64,000 nucleotides of DNA from CAWBLP01 sp963721065 (GCA_963721065.1 CAVRHO010000005.1:1-64000); one strand, 5' to 3'; counted from the first letter of the stretch, positions 43,860-56,511 are shown. Numbers and translations: made by a program. The notes: generated by a model not told the origin, from the sequence alone.

Positions 43860-45470
43860 ATGGCCGCCATACGCAACGTTCTGTGGATCATGTGCGACCA
43901 GTTGCGCTGGGATTACCTCAGTTGCTACGGCCACCCGCACCTGCAAACGCCGCATATCGACAGCCTGGCTGCGCGCGGCGTGCGCTTCACCCGGGCTTAT
44001 GTGCAGTCGCCGGTGTGCGGGCCGTCGCGCATGAGTTTCTACACCGGCCGCTACATGCGCAGCCACGGCGCCAACTGGAACCGCTTCCCGCTGCGCGTCG
44101 GCGAACCCACGCTCGGCGACCACCTGGCCGAGATGGGCGTGCGCAACGTGCTGGTGGGCAAGACGCACATGGCACCGGATACGGACGGCATGCGTCGCCT
44201 GGGCATCGACCCGGCATCATCGTTGGGCGTGCTGGTGTCCGAATGCGGGTTCGAGCCGTTCGAGCGCGACGACGGGCTGAATCCCGACCCGGCGCCGCGA
44301 GTGCCGTATGACGACTACCTGCGCATCCACGGTTTCGAGGGCGACAATCCGTGGGAACAATGGGCCGCGTCCGGCACCGATGCACAGGGGCGGCGCGTGA
44401 ACGGCTGGCTGCTGGCACACGCCGACAAGTCGGCCCGCGTGCCGGAGGAACACAGCGAAACGCCCTACATGACCCGTCGCGCAATGGACTTTATCGACGG
44501 CGCAACGACGGACGGACGGCCCTGGTGCCTGCATTTGTCCTACATCAAGCCGCACTGGCCCTATATCGCGCCGGCGCCGTACCACGCGCTGTACGGCGCG
44601 CCGCACATCGTGCCGCCGGTGCGGCACGAGCGGGAGCGGCAGGACCCCCACCCCGTGTACGGCGCGTTCATGCAGGCGCGCGTGTCGCGTAATTTCTCCC
44701 GCAACGATGTGCGGGAGCGGGTGATCCCTGCCTATATGGGCCTGATCAAACAGATCGACGACCAGGTCGGCGTGCTGCTGGGCTTCCTGCAGGAACGCGG
44801 GTTGCTGGACAGCACGATGCTGGTGTTCACCTCCGACCACGGTGACTATCTGGGCGACCACTGGCTGGGGGAGAAGGACCTGTTCCACGACTGCTCCGCC
44901 CGGGTGCCGCTGATCGTGGTGGACCCCTCGGCCGCGGCGGACGCCACGCGCGGCACCGCGTGCGACGCGCTGGTGGAGGCGATCGACCTGGTGCCCACCT
45001 TCGTGGAGGCGTTCGGCGGCACGCCCAAGCCGCATGTGGTGGAAGGCCGGTCGCTGCGGCCGCTGCTGCACGGGGACCGGCCGGATGCGTGGCGGGGCTG
45101 CGTGTTCTCGGAGTACGACTATTCGGTGATGCCGGCGCAGCGGGCGCTGGGCACGCCGCTGAACAACAGCCGGCTGTTCATGGTGTTCGACGGGCGGTGG
45201 AAATACATCCACGCGCCGGGGTTCCGGCCGATGCTGTTCGATCTGGCGGAGGACCCGCAGGAGTTGCGCGACCGCGGCGACGATCCGGACTGCGCCGCCG
45301 AGCGCACGCGGTTGAAGGAGGCGCTGCTGGACTGGGCGTTGCGCGATCACGCGCGGATCACGGTGTCGGATGCGCGGATTGCCGGGTATGGGGAGGCGGC
45401 GCAGGTGAAGGCGGGGATCGTGATCGGGTTCTGGGACGAGGCGGAGTTGGCGCGGGCGCGGGGGTCGTAG
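43860..45470 (+). CDS. Sulfatase / phosphonate monoester hydrolase-like
   Basis: A 536-aa alkaline-phosphatase-superfamily sulfatase. The formylglycine signature is SPVCGPSRMSFYTGRY with the modified Cys near residue 57; metal-binding DQLR near the start and TSDHGDYLGDHWLGEKDLFH near 340 complete the site. The CGPSR variant is found in phosphonate monoester hydrolases as well as sulfatases. There is no signal peptide, so it is cytoplasmic, unlike the two downstream sulfatases. The ATG at 43860 follows ggggagga. No formylglycine-generating enzyme gene is in the window. Confidence 0.9.
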   Translation: MAAIRNVLWIMCDQLRWDYLSCYGHPHLQTPHIDSLAARGVRFTRAYVQSPVCGPSRMSFYTGRYMRSHGANWNRFPLRVGEPTLGDHLAEMGVRNVLVGKTHMAPDTDGMRRLGIDPASSLGVLVSECGFEPFERDDGLNPDPAPRVPYDDYLRIHGFEGDNPWEQWAASGTDAQGRRVNGWLLAHADKSARVPEEHSETPYMTRRAMDFIDGATTDGRPWCLHLSYIKPHWPYIAPAPYHALYGAPHIVPPVRHERERQDPHPVYGAFMQARVSRNFSRNDVRERVIPAYMGLIKQIDDQVGVLLGFLQERGLLDSTMLVFTSDHGDYLGDHWLGEKDLFHDCSARVPLIVVDPSAAADATRGTACDALVEAIDLVPTFVEAFGGTPKPHVVEGRSLRPLLHGDRPDAWRGCVFSEYDYSVMPAQRALGTPLNNSRLFMVFDGRWKYIHAPGFRPMLFDLAEDPQELRDRGDDPDCAAERTRLKEALLDWALRDHARITVSDARIAGYGEAAQVKAGIVIGFWDEAELARARGS

Positions 45471-45638
45471 CCGGGAACCACGCCGCGGCTTTCTTCCGCG
45501 CCTCCCCTGGCGAACGGACCCGATCCGGGTCGTGCAAGGACCCAATGCCGTCGAACCGCCTGCCGGTTCTGCATAGCCCCGTCGCCGGATTTTGGTCTTG
45601 CCTCGGCCCGGAAAGCGATGTGCAACGGGGGACCAAGG

Positions 45639-48167
45639 ATGAAGCGACGGGCTCTGTTTCTGTCTTCGGCGAAGGCGGCGTTGGCGACGGCGTTCGGCGG
45701 GTCCTGGCTGCTGCGAGGACGCAAAGGCGCAGGCACCGATCCAGGATGCGGCTGGGCCGACGTCCCAGGGACCCACGGCATCGGTCGGGGCAACATCTAC
45801 CCTGGGCGAATCGCTGCCGTTTCCCGCCGAAGCCGTCGGGAAGCGTGGCGGGACTGACGATGCAGGACTCGACCTACAGTCCGTTACCGCAGCGACGCCA
45901 CCTGCGCAAAGGCGTCCCGAATATCATCATCGTTCTGATCGACGATGTCGGCCCGGCGCAGACGGATACCTATGGCGGAGAAATCCACACGCCGACGTTG
46001 AGCAGGATTGCCAGGGAGGGCATCTCCTACAACCGGTTCCACACGACAGCCATGTGCTCGCCCACGCGCGCAGCGCTGTTGACCGGGCGCAATCACCATC
46101 GCGTAGCCAGCGGCACGATCACCGAGTTGGCGAATGATTGGGATGGATACGCCGGCCTCATTCCGAAGAGCAGCGCCACGGTCGCCGAGGTCCTCAAGGA
46201 CTATGGCTACAACACCGCGGCCTGGGGCAAGTGGCACAACACGCCAGCCGAGCAGACCACCGCCAGCGGGCCGTTCGACTATTGGCCGACGTCCATGGGG
46301 TTCCAGTATTTCTACGGCTTTCTGGGAGGTGAAGCCTCACAATACGAGCCGATGCTCGTGCGCAACACGGCCTATGCCGATCATCCCCACACGTCCGGCG
46401 GCCACGATTACTATCATCTGAGCGAGGACCTGGCGGACGACGCAATCGGCTGGCTGCGTCAGCAACGGGCGATTGCTCCGGACAAGCCGTTCCTGATGTA
46501 CTGGGCGAGCGGCGCGGCGCACGGCCCGCACCAGGTTCCGAACGAATGGTCGGACAAGTACAAGGGCAAGTTCGACGATGGCTGGGACAAGTACCGCGAG
46601 CGCGTCTTCGACCGCGCCAGGAAAATGGGCTGGATTCCGGAGAACACGAAGCTGACACCGCGGCCCGCCACGCTTGCTTCCTGGGATGCGATCCCCGAAG
46701 ACCAGAAGCCGTTTCAGCGCCGCCTGATGGAGGTGTTCGCCGGCTTTACCGAACATGTCGACGCACAGGTCGGTCGCATCGTCGATGAGGTGGACCGGCT
46801 GGGATACGGCGAGAACACCCTGATCTTCTATATCTGGGGCGACAACGGGTCCTCCGCCGAGGGCCAGAACGGCACGATCAGCGAATTGCTCGCGCAGAAC
46901 GGCATTCCCACCACGACGAAGGAGCAGATCGAGGCGCTCGACGGCCTGGGCGGGCTCGACGTGCTTGGGTCACCGAAGACCGACAACATGTATCATGCCG
47001 GCTGGGCGTGGGCGGGCAGCACGCCCTATCAGGGGACCAAACTCGTTGCCTCTCACTTCGGCGGCACGCGCAATCCGCTGGCCGTCCGCTGGCCCGCGAG
47101 GATCAGGCCCGATGCCACGCCGCGTTCGCAATTCCTGCATGTCAACGATGTCGTCCCGACGATCTACGACGTCGTTGGAATCGCCCCACCCCGCGCGGTC
47201 AACGGCATTACGCAGGATGCGTTCGATGGGGCGAGCTTTGCCCGTTCGTTCAACGACGCCAAAGCGAAGGAACCGAAGCAGACGCAGTATTTCCACATCC
47301 TGGGCAGCCGCGGCATCTATCACGACGGTTGGATGGCGTCCGCGTTTGGCCCGCGCATACCGTGGGTTCCCGGCCTAGCGGAGGACGTTCTCAAGTGGAC
47401 ACCTGATGCTGACAAATGGGAGCTCTACAATCTGAAGGAAGACTGGTCGCAGGCCACGGATCTCGCCGACACGATGCCAGCCAGGCTTGCGGACCTGAAG
47501 GCGCGGTTTCTCGTTGAGATTGCCAGGAACAAGGGGCTGCCTGTCGGCGGCGACCTGTGGGTTCCGGCCTTTCACCCCGAGCTTCGCGCTGCGTCACCCT
47601 ACACGGAGTGGACCTTTCCGGGTGGCATCACGCGGCTGCCTGAAGTCGCAGCCCCGGCGTTGGGCAACAAGGACAATGTTGTCAGCGTGGATGTCATCGT
47701 TCCGGACGATCCGAATGGCGTGATCTATGCCCTTGGCGGTTTCGCCGGCGGCCTCGCCCTGTACGTCAAGGACGGCATCCTCTCTTACGAGTATAACCTC
47801 TTCGAGATCCGGCGTACGCATATCAAGGCCGGGAGCAAGTTGCCCCGGGGAAAGGTGACGATCGACGTCGAGACCACCTACGTCGAGCGCAAGCCGGCCG
47901 GACCGCTGAAGGTGATGCTGAAAGTGGATGGCAGGGAAGTTGCGTCAGGTGTGGTGCCCGTGAGTGCACCGCTCATTTTTACCGCGAACGATGCCCTCGA
48001 TTTCGGTATCGATCTCGGCTCGCCGGTGGGGATCGAGGACTCTCGACCTCGCTCCATTCGAATTCAACGGTGAGATCAGCATGGCGCGTGTCAAATACCT
48101 TGGTTCCCCTGCGCAACTGCGGGCAGAGGAAGCGGAAACGCAACGGCCGTTTCCGGTCATCGATTAG
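45639..48167 (+). pseudogene. Arylsulfatase with three frameshifts
   Basis: A large exported arylsulfatase spread over three frames. The leader MKRRALFLSSAKAALATAF (Tat-like KRRxLF) starts at 45639 and is nearly identical to that of the arylsulfatase at 52.5 kb. The frame shifts near 45708-45722 and again near 45820-45827 (PF to PPKPSGSVAGLTMQDSTY). The catalytic part is then open from PNIIIVLIDDVG through TTAMCSPTRAALLTGRNHH (formylglycine Cys near 46056) to about 48030, where a third shift is needed to reach the tail LDLAPFEFNGEISMARVKYLG and stop at 48167. Each shift is one extra base; the total span is 3n. If start 45860 is used, the catalytic domain alone is open. Lower GC than neighbours. 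Confidence 0.82.
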
Positions 48168-48428
48168 GGCAACAGAAATCGATTGCGCGATTCGCTGCCA
48201 GCGCACATGCGGTTTGTCCGACGATCGGCTGTACAACGGTAGGGCAAGTGCAGACGGGCCGTCCGCGTTGTTTCGCCGGCAACCGCCTTCGCCGAGGGGA
48301 GCCCCCTTCGCATCGCACCGGGCGCCATTCGGGGCGTTGCGACACCGGCAGCGCGATTGTGGCCGCCTCGCGGCGTGAACCGTGCAACGGGCTCCAGGCG
48401 GTGTCAGCGTCAGGAAAGGCGCGGGCCG
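48168..48428. other. Intergenic region between the broken arylsulfatase and oxyR (convergent)
   Basis: About 260 bases with open shadow frames only. No terminator hairpin with a T-run was recognised. Confidence 0.35.
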
Positions 48429-49334
48429 CTAAACCGTGCCCGCCGCCGCCCCCGCTGCGAACCCGTGCAGGCGCCCGGCGATCACGTCGCCCACCGCCGC
48501 CAGCGCCGCACGCCGCGGGAAGCTGGCGCGCCAGGCGAGCCGCACCGTGCGCCCCACCTGCGTCGCCAGCGGGCGCAGCACGATGCCCGTGTCCTGCGCC
48601 GCCCCGGACGCCAGCGCCGGGATCAGTGTCGTGCCATAGCCGGCGGCCACCATGTTCAGCAGCGTGGACAGGCTGGTGGCGCGCAGCGAGCGGTTCAGCG
48701 CACCGCCGCTGCCGCAGGCCTCCAGTGCCTGGTCGCGCAGGCAGTGCCCGTCGGCCAGCACCAGGATGTCCTGGGCCAGGTCGGCCTCGGCCACCACCGG
48801 GCGGGCGGCGAGCCGGTGTTCGGGCGGCAGCGCGGCCAGGAACGGTTCGTCGAACAGCGGCCGGCTGGCCAGGTCCGGCCCGGGAACCTCGGTCGCCAGC
48901 AGAGCGGCATCCAGCTCGTGTGCCTGCAGCCGGCGCAGCAGGGCGTCCGTCTGGTCCTCCCACGGCTCCACCTCCAGCGCGGGCAGCGCGTCGCGCAGCG
49001 GGGCGAACACCAGCGGCAGCAAGTAGGGCGCCAGCGTCGGGATGATGCCCAGGCGGATGCGCCCGGCCAGCGGGTCGCGCAGGGTGTGCGCCACGGCGAA
49101 GACCGCATCCGCCTCGGCCACCGCGGCGCGGACATGGCCGAGCACTTGGTGGCAGGCGGGAGTCGGCACCACGGCCTTGCCGGTGCGCTCGAACAGCGCG
49201 ACGCCCAGCAGGTCCTCCAGCTTGCGGATCTGCACGGACAGGGTGGGCTGGCTGATGCCGCAGGCCTCGGCCGCCCGGCCGAAATGCCCGTGTTCGACCA
49301 CGGCCAGCAGGTAGCGCAGGTCACGCAGGTTCAT
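48429..49334 (-). CDS. oxyR: Hydrogen peroxide-sensing regulator OxyR
   Basis: A 301-aa LysR-family regulator. The HTH is near the N-terminus (HFGRAAEACGISQPTLSVQIRKLEDLLG). The redox pair is GHCLRDQALEAC near residues 200-211, the same motif as E. coli Cys199/Cys208, which makes OxyR the specific call. It senses H2O2 by forming a disulphide and activates peroxide defence. It is divergent from katG with an OxyR-type operator between them. ATG at 49334. Confidence 0.95.
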   Translation of the reverse strand: MNLRDLRYLLAVVEHGHFGRAAEACGISQPTLSVQIRKLEDLLGVALFERTGKAVVPTPACHQVLGHVRAAVAEADAVFAVAHTLRDPLAGRIRLGIIPTLAPYLLPLVFAPLRDALPALEVEPWEDQTDALLRRLQAHELDAALLATEVPGPDLASRPLFDEPFLAALPPEHRLAARPVVAEADLAQDILVLADGHCLRDQALEACGSGGALNRSLRATSLSTLLNMVAAGYGTTLIPALASGAAQDTGIVLRPLATQVGRTVRLAWRASFPRRAALAAVGDVIAGRLHGFAAGAAAGTV

Positions 49335-49354
49335 GGGTCAGTCTCGCTGCCGCT

Positions 49355-49391
49355 ATAGCCAATCCCTATCGATCATATTGAACTGAGATGA
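49355..49391. promoter_or_regulatory. OxyR-type operator between oxyR and katG
   Basis: ATAG-N7-CTAT-N7-ATTG-N7-ATGA fits the four-box OxyR consensus (ATAG-N7-CTAT-N7-ATAG-N7-CTAT) with the first two boxes perfect and the last two degenerate. It lies about 20 bases upstream of oxyR and ~240 bases upstream of katG, so OxyR probably represses itself and activates katG from here; this is inference from spacing and match. Confidence 0.65.
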
Positions 49392-49629
49392 TTGCGTCTA
49401 TCGTCCCGCTTCGGTTACCCAGGTGCAAGTCCGGCCGTCGCGGAGACCAGCGCAGCGAACCAATGGCTGACCCCAGACATCGGCCCGCCGTCATCGGGAT
49501 GGTATTCATGACAGACTTGTGCGGCCCCGGCCGTCGTGTGCCAGCTTCGCTTCGTCGCCCAGGCCGCGACGCCACCGACGGTCCCCACGATCCGCAGTCC
49601 CGGACCAGGGCAACCAGCAGGAGATAACG

Positions 49630-51808
<2,179 letters not shown>

Positions 51809-51820
51809 TCATGGCGGAAC

Positions 51821-51862
51821 GGCGTCCGGTCGGGGCTGCGGCCCGGCTTTGATCGGACGCCG
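51821..51862 (+). terminator. Hairpin downstream of katG
   Basis: ggcgtccggtc at 51821 pairs with gatcggacgcc ending at 51861 (10 of 11 bases) around a GC-rich loop, 12 bases after the katG stop. It is followed by gtttcgg, not a long T-run. Confidence 0.4.
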
Positions 51863-52065
51863 GTTTCGGCGCTACCGCCACGGGACCGTGCCGTGTCATG
51901 GCGCCGGCGAAGGCCGACCATGGCGTCGTCTGCATGGGTGTGGCCCGGGTGGCGTCGCCAAAGGAAGGTCAACCGCAAAACACGCGGAACACGCAAAGGG
52001 TGCGGACGGGCTTTGCCCGTGCGTCGGATGTCGCATTTCGTGCCTCGCGCAGGTGCGCGCTCTAC

Positions 52066-52222
52066 GTGTGAATCGGCTCGGTGTTTGACCCATCCATCGG
52101 CGTCCAATAGTGACCCGCCGGGCGAAAGCTTACACCATTGATATCAGGGCGAATTCCTCTCTCCGTGGCGGGTCAGAATTGGACGCCGAAATGGGTCAAA
52201 ATTGAAGGCCGAAACACACTCC
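52066..52222 (+). mobile_element. 157-bp MITE-like element, left copy
   Basis: A non-coding element with terminal inverted repeats beginning gtgtgaatcggctcgg and ending aaacacactcc, and with subterminal inverted ttgaccca...cggcgtccaat blocks facing each other. A second copy at 56721-56877 differs at four positions. The layout (two facing IS ends without a transposase) is that of a MITE; the TTGACCC-type repeated ends recall those of some IS21-family elements, from memory and uncertain. No target duplication is obvious. Confidence 0.75.
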
Positions 52223-52401
52223 GCGCCCCGGGCCTGAACCAGGTGCCGTTGCACACCCGCCGGCAGGATCTTGCCGTCTTCCAGCGACAGGCCGAGCGGA
52301 TCTAGGACCGAATGGGGGGCGCTGCCGCCACCTCGGGCAACTTCGTGTGTCTGTTTCGTTCCATCGGCGCCGCCCAGCTCGATCGTCACCCGCCATCCCA
52401 T
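52223..52401 (-). pseudogene. Transposase N-terminal remnant (ISKra4-like)
   Basis: An ATG at 52401 gives MGWRVTIELGGADGTKQTHEVA followed by DPLGLSLEDGKILPAGVQRHLVQA, which resembles the N-terminus of ISKra4-type transposases as I remember them. The frame then runs directly into the left 157-bp repeat, so the gene was cut there. The rest of the transposase is missing from the window. Confidence 0.55.
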
Positions 52402-52463
52402 TCCCGCCCCCGGTTTTCTTCCCCGCAGACGTTGGCACCCCCATGTTTGGGACGGTCTCTTTC

Positions 52464-52497
52464 CCCCTGACGGGAACCAGGTGTTTCCCGTCAGGGG
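52464..52497. repeat. Perfect 13-bp inverted repeat
   Basis: CCCCTGACGGGAA (52464-52476) and TTCCCGTCAGGGG (52485-52497) form a perfect stem with an 8-base loop. It lies upstream of the transposase remnant, perhaps part of the lost element's left end, and 40 bases beyond the arylsulfatase stop, where it could also end that transcript. Confidence 0.7.
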
Positions 52498-52539
52498 CAT
52501 CAGCCCGCCTGGCCGAAGCAATGATCAAATCATGTGCGC

Positions 52540-55107
52540 TCAGCCGTGGTCGGCCGCTTTCCGCATACCCTCTTCGAGCTTCTTCTTGTCCTCCGGCGTC
52601 AGCACCGGTGGCTCAAGGGAGATCGTCAGCTTGTCGATCTTGCCGGTAAAGGCAAACGGCACCTGATAGTCCCGATCGTCGACCGGCGTGCCGGTATCCG
52701 ACCCGATGTCGAACGTTTCATCCCACGGCAGCGTGAGGGGAACTGTGTGATCGAGCTTCTTTGTCTCCACGACCTTACCATCAATCCTGAATGTCCCAGT
52801 GCCGGTTCGGCCGATGCCGCTGATATTGTTGAACGTCAAAGTCCCGGAACCGAGCCCATCATATTTGAAGTCATATTCTAGCGTGTGTTTGCCCGGCGTC
52901 AGCGTTTCGCTGCCTTCCCACCGCACCCGCTTCAGGTCGAGCAAATTCCACAGGAATACTGGCTTGCCTTTCAGTAGATACATACCGTAGCCGCCAAAGC
53001 GTCCGCCATCGGTGACGATCATGCCCTCGGCGCCACCGTCTGGGACTTCAACCTCCGCTGTGATCGTATAAGAGGTATTCAGCACGTCTGGCGCGGTACC
53101 GCGGGGAATTCCGGTGACCGGGGTGCCCTTGTATGTGAACACGCGCCGTCCGCCCGACATGTCGGGTCGCGGCGTGATCATCCGCGTCGCGACGGACGCA
53201 TCGAGCGGGAGCACCTGATACTTTGCGAATTCCGCGAACATCAGGTCCGTCATCTCCCGCAACTTCTCGGGGTACTGGGTTGCAACATCAGTGTCTTGCG
53301 TCCAGTCATGTCGTATGTCGTACAATTCAAACTTGTAGGCGCTCGCCGGATCCAGGATCGCAGTGCCCAAGAGCTGCCAGGGCGGGCGGACCGGCACAGC
53401 ACTCAGCATCCAGCCATCGTGGTACAGGCCCTGTACGCCCATCATTTCAAAGTATTGAGTGGTGCGCCGTGAGGGTGCGTCTGCGCCGGCCTTATCGAAG
53501 GTGTAAACCATGCTCACGCCTTCGATTGGCTTTTGCGCAATCCCGTCCACCATGTTCGGTGCTTGGATGCCAATCGCCTCGAGAAGCGTAGGCACGACGT
53601 CGATGACGTGGTGGAACTGCCAGCGAGTGCCTCTTTCCTTGATCCGCGCCGGCCAGGAAATCGCCATACCTTGCCGCGTACCGCCGAAGAAAGACGGAAC
53701 TTGCTTCATCCATTTGTACGGTGTGTCCAAGGTCCAGGACCACGGCACGGCAAAGTGGTTATAGGCTCGGTCGCTTCCCCACAGGTCGTACCACGGCATC
53801 TGCTGCTCGGCGCTCAATTCGACTCCGTTGAACTGCAGGACTTCGCTCGGCGTGCCATTGGGGGAGCCTTCGGCCGAGGCGCCGTTGTCACCGCTGATAT
53901 AGATGATCAGTGTATTGTCCAGCTTGCCCATATCCTCGACCGCCTGGATCACCCGGCCGATCTCATGATCGGTATAGGCGAGATAGGCAGCATAGACGTC
54001 GATTTGGCGGATGAAGAGTTTCTTCTCCAAATCTGTCAGCTGGTCCCATTTCTTGAGAAGGTCATCCGGCCAGGGTGTCAGCTTGGCATCCGGCGGAATG
54101 ACACCGAGACGCTTTTGGTTTGCGAAGATCTTCTCGCGGAGCGCATTCCATCCCTCATCAAAGAGGTGCATGTCGCTGATCTTCTTGATCCATTCAGGCG
54201 TCGGATGGTGCGGCGCATGGGTTCCGCCTGGCACGTAATGCAGGAAGAACGGCATGTCGGGGTTGATATCGTTCAACTGGTCCAACCAGTGGATGGCATC
54301 GTCTGCCATCGCGGTTGTCAGGTTCCACTCGGGGTTCCCTACATACGGATAGATCGCAGTGGTATTGCGGAAGAGGTTCGGCTGCCACTGGCTCGTATCG
54401 CCGCCGACGAAGCCGTAGAAATACTCAAATCCCATGCCGGTCGGCCATTGGTCGAACGGTCCAGCTTGGCTCGCGGTCCAGGTCGGAGTGTTGTGGTCCT
54501 TGCCGAACCAGGACGTGCGATAGCCATGCTCCAGCAGGATGCGCCCAATCGTCGCGCAGTCCTGGCCGATCAGGCTGTCATAGCCGGGGAAGCCGGTTGC
54601 TGCCTCGGAAATGACGCCGAAACCCACCGAGTGATGGTTACGGCCGGTAATCAGCGCCGCGCGAGTCGGCGAGCAAAGCGAGGTGGAGTGGAAATTCGTA
54701 TAGCGCAGGCCGTTCGCAGCAATGCGATCGAGAGCGGGCGTCGGAATAACCCCGCCAAACGTGCTCGGCGCAGCGAAGCCCACATCATCGGTCATGATCA
54801 GCAGAATGTTTGGTGCGCCCTTGGGAGGCACGATCTGCGGCTGCCACCAGGACTTGGATTGCTCGGCGTTCAGGTTGATCTGTCCGCCGAAGGGCAGGTC
54901 GGGCGCTGGCAAGACATCCCCCGGGATCGACCGCGTCCCGTCAGGGGCGCCAATCGTTGCGCCCGTGGCTGGATGCGGTCGGGCGGGGGCCGCACCGGCG
55001 CCAAGCCCGGGCGTTTGCGCGCCCGCGCTGCTGAAAGGCCAAGTGCTCGTGAATGCCGTCGCCAGAGCGGCCTTCGCGGTTGAGACAAACAACTGTCGGC
55101 GCTTCAT
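52540..55107 (-). CDS. Exported arylsulfatase
   Basis: A 855-aa arylsulfatase of the large exported type. The leader MKRRQLFVSTAKAALATAF has a Tat-like KRRxLF motif, expected because the active-site cysteine is converted to formylglycine in the cytoplasm. The metal site begins NILLIMTDDVGFAAPSTFGG near residue 100; the signature is SLCSPTRAALITGRNHHSVGFG near residue 150; SGDNGASAEGSPNGTPSEV near 400 completes the metal ligands. A C-terminal beta domain (VEVPDGGAEGMIVTDGGRFGGYGMYLL) follows. Start chosen at 55107. Intact, unlike its relative at 45.6 kb. It sits between two MITE-like repeats and has lower GC than most of the window, a sign of transfer. Confidence 0.93.
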   Translation of the reverse strand: MKRRQLFVSTAKAALATAFTSTWPFSSAGAQTPGLGAGAAPARPHPATGATIGAPDGTRSIPGDVLPAPDLPFGGQINLNAEQSKSWWQPQIVPPKGAPNILLIMTDDVGFAAPSTFGGVIPTPALDRIAANGLRYTNFHSTSLCSPTRAALITGRNHHSVGFGVISEAATGFPGYDSLIGQDCATIGRILLEHGYRTSWFGKDHNTPTWTASQAGPFDQWPTGMGFEYFYGFVGGDTSQWQPNLFRNTTAIYPYVGNPEWNLTTAMADDAIHWLDQLNDINPDMPFFLHYVPGGTHAPHHPTPEWIKKISDMHLFDEGWNALREKIFANQKRLGVIPPDAKLTPWPDDLLKKWDQLTDLEKKLFIRQIDVYAAYLAYTDHEIGRVIQAVEDMGKLDNTLIIYISGDNGASAEGSPNGTPSEVLQFNGVELSAEQQMPWYDLWGSDRAYNHFAVPWSWTLDTPYKWMKQVPSFFGGTRQGMAISWPARIKERGTRWQFHHVIDVVPTLLEAIGIQAPNMVDGIAQKPIEGVSMVYTFDKAGADAPSRRTTQYFEMMGVQGLYHDGWMLSAVPVRPPWQLLGTAILDPASAYKFELYDIRHDWTQDTDVATQYPEKLREMTDLMFAEFAKYQVLPLDASVATRMITPRPDMSGGRRVFTYKGTPVTGIPRGTAPDVLNTSYTITAEVEVPDGGAEGMIVTDGGRFGGYGMYLLKGKPVFLWNLLDLKRVRWEGSETLTPGKHTLEYDFKYDGLGSGTLTFNNISGIGRTGTGTFRIDGKVVETKKLDHTVPLTLPWDETFDIGSDTGTPVDDRDYQVPFAFTGKIDKLTISLEPPVLTPEDKKKLEEGMRKAADHG

Positions 55108-55298
55108 GATGCTTTCCTGCTTCCGGTTTCTGGATTTCGGCGTCCCTGGCATTGCAGTGGACCAGCAGAGTCCCTCGTGCCAAACTTCCGGCCAACAAGC
55201 CCCGGTATGAAGTCCCGCTGAATACGTACCGACACGTCTGTAACCATCAGGTCTGAGCTGACGGGACAGCTGTCATACCGGTGCGCAGGCACAAGGCG

Positions 55299-55971
55299 TC
55301 AGTAACACGGCGGGTAGGGGTAATAGCCGCATGGGCGGGGTGGCGGTGGATACGGGTAGGGATATGCATAAGGGTGGTAGTATGCATTGGCAGCGGCGGC
55401 CGAGTAGAACGCGGTTCGTGCAGCAGTGCGCCGAGCCACTCCGGCGACCGACAGCGGGGTGAACGGCAGCCCAATGATGTCGATGAACACTGCCGCCGGA
55501 CCATTTGCACCGGTTAATCCCCCCTCCAGCACCTGCACGGAAAAGGTGAGATCATCACCATCAAGCTTCGGCGACTTTAGCACGACAACGGCATCCTTCG
55601 CCGATCCGGCGGCATCGGTCAGTACCTGAAATCGTGGCGTTCGGCGGATCCTTAGCGAAGCTACCACCATTGCTTCTCCATTCTTCCAGCAAGGTGGTCG
55701 TCAACGCATGACCAGCCAAGCGGCTCGGCCGATCCGCAAAAATGATAGCATTCTGGGAGACGTCATGCAGCGTAAGTGTCGCTCCTTGCAAGCTTGCGTC
55801 ACGCGCATTGAGAACGATCAGGGACGGCAGGACCTCCGGTTTTACATCCGATGCGACCCCGATTTGCTTGTAGCTCTCCTGCGTCGAGGTCGCCTGAGCC
55901 AACCCCGAGAGGGGAGCGGCAACCAATACCAGCCATGTTGCGCAGAGTACAGCCACAGGCCTAGTGAACAT
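55299..55971 (-). pseudogene. Exported protein of unknown function, frameshifted
   Basis: Starts at 55971 (MFTRPVAVLCATWLVLVAAPLSGLAQA, a signal peptide) and runs through LPSLIVLNARDASLQGATLTLHDVSQNAIIFADRPSR to NATIS, where one extra base near 55622-55632 must be removed to continue as VLTDAAGSAKDAVVVLKSPKLDGDDLTFSVQVLEG and end in a Tyr/Pro-rich tail (YHPYAYPYPYPPPPRPC). The beta-rich middle looks like a small periplasmic domain, but I do not recognise the family. It lies upstream of the arylsulfatase in the same direction inside the MITE-bounded segment. Confidence 0.7.
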
Positions 55972-56229
55972 CGGCACCTCCCTTGTTCCCGGCATGCCGG
56001 TTCGAGCGAAGACTAGCTAACCCCATTGCGCTGGGCGTCTCGCCACGTCTATGCAGTTTTGGCCGGGATCACCGAGGAGGAGCCAAGCTGACGCTGTCGA
56101 TTGGCAATGGCGTGAGTTTCGTCTCCCACGCCCGCACCGCTTCGTGGCGGAATTCGGCACCCCGGAGCGGGAAAATTTCCGTCGAGTCGCTCAGCTCGAC
56201 TTTGCGCATTTTCGGAGCCGGCTGAGCTG
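55972..56229. other. Intergenic region inside the MITE-bounded segment
   Basis: About 260 bases between two minus-strand genes, with lower GC than average. It should carry the promoter of the periplasmic gene. Nothing else was recognised. Confidence 0.3.
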
Positions 56230-56511
56230 TCAGCGGTGTGCCCAGAAGATGTCTTCTGCGGCGATGAACTCGAGTGCGCGGTCGATCGAGAGTTTGGCCG
56301 GGCCAAGTGGTCCGCTGGCGATCCATCGTTCCTTCCAGAGCGACCAGTAGAGAACGTGGAAGCGGCCTTCGATGTCGGTCGTCCGCAAGCGGGTGACCGC
56401 GGCGCCGGATCGGGCATTGTATAATGTGTAGCCACGGTTGCGACGTTCAGCGGTCAGGCTGGCCCGGCGGCAGCGGAATGCCTCGATCTGTTGGATAATG
56501 GGGTCGTTCAT
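56230..56511 (-). CDS. Small protein of unknown function
   Basis: A 93-aa protein opening MNDPIIQQIEAFRCRRASLTAERRNRGYTLYNA, rich in Arg/Trp (RFHVLYWSLWKERW). MNDPIIxxIEAF starts are familiar among phage and plasmid hypotheticals. The frame extends upstream to the right MITE through LIAGVRNPGRRLFSPTVAQEIVAVLTRPLPGV, which may be the tail of an older gene truncated by that element. No function can be given. Confidence 0.5.
   Translation of the reverse strand: MNDPIIQQIEAFRCRRASLTAERRNRGYTLYNARSGAAVTRLRTTDIEGRFHVLYWSLWKERWIASGPLGPAKLSIDRALEFIAAEDIFWAHR

Larger units (their letters stand above)
51809..52539. other. Intergenic/mobile remnant region after katG
   Basis: About 730 bases. It holds a terminator-like hairpin at 51821-51862, a lone arm of the palindrome family near 51894-51925, the 157-bp repeat at 52066-52222, and a transposase N-terminal remnant plus hairpin at 52223-52497. 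Plus-strand frames here do not look real. Confidence 0.5.
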
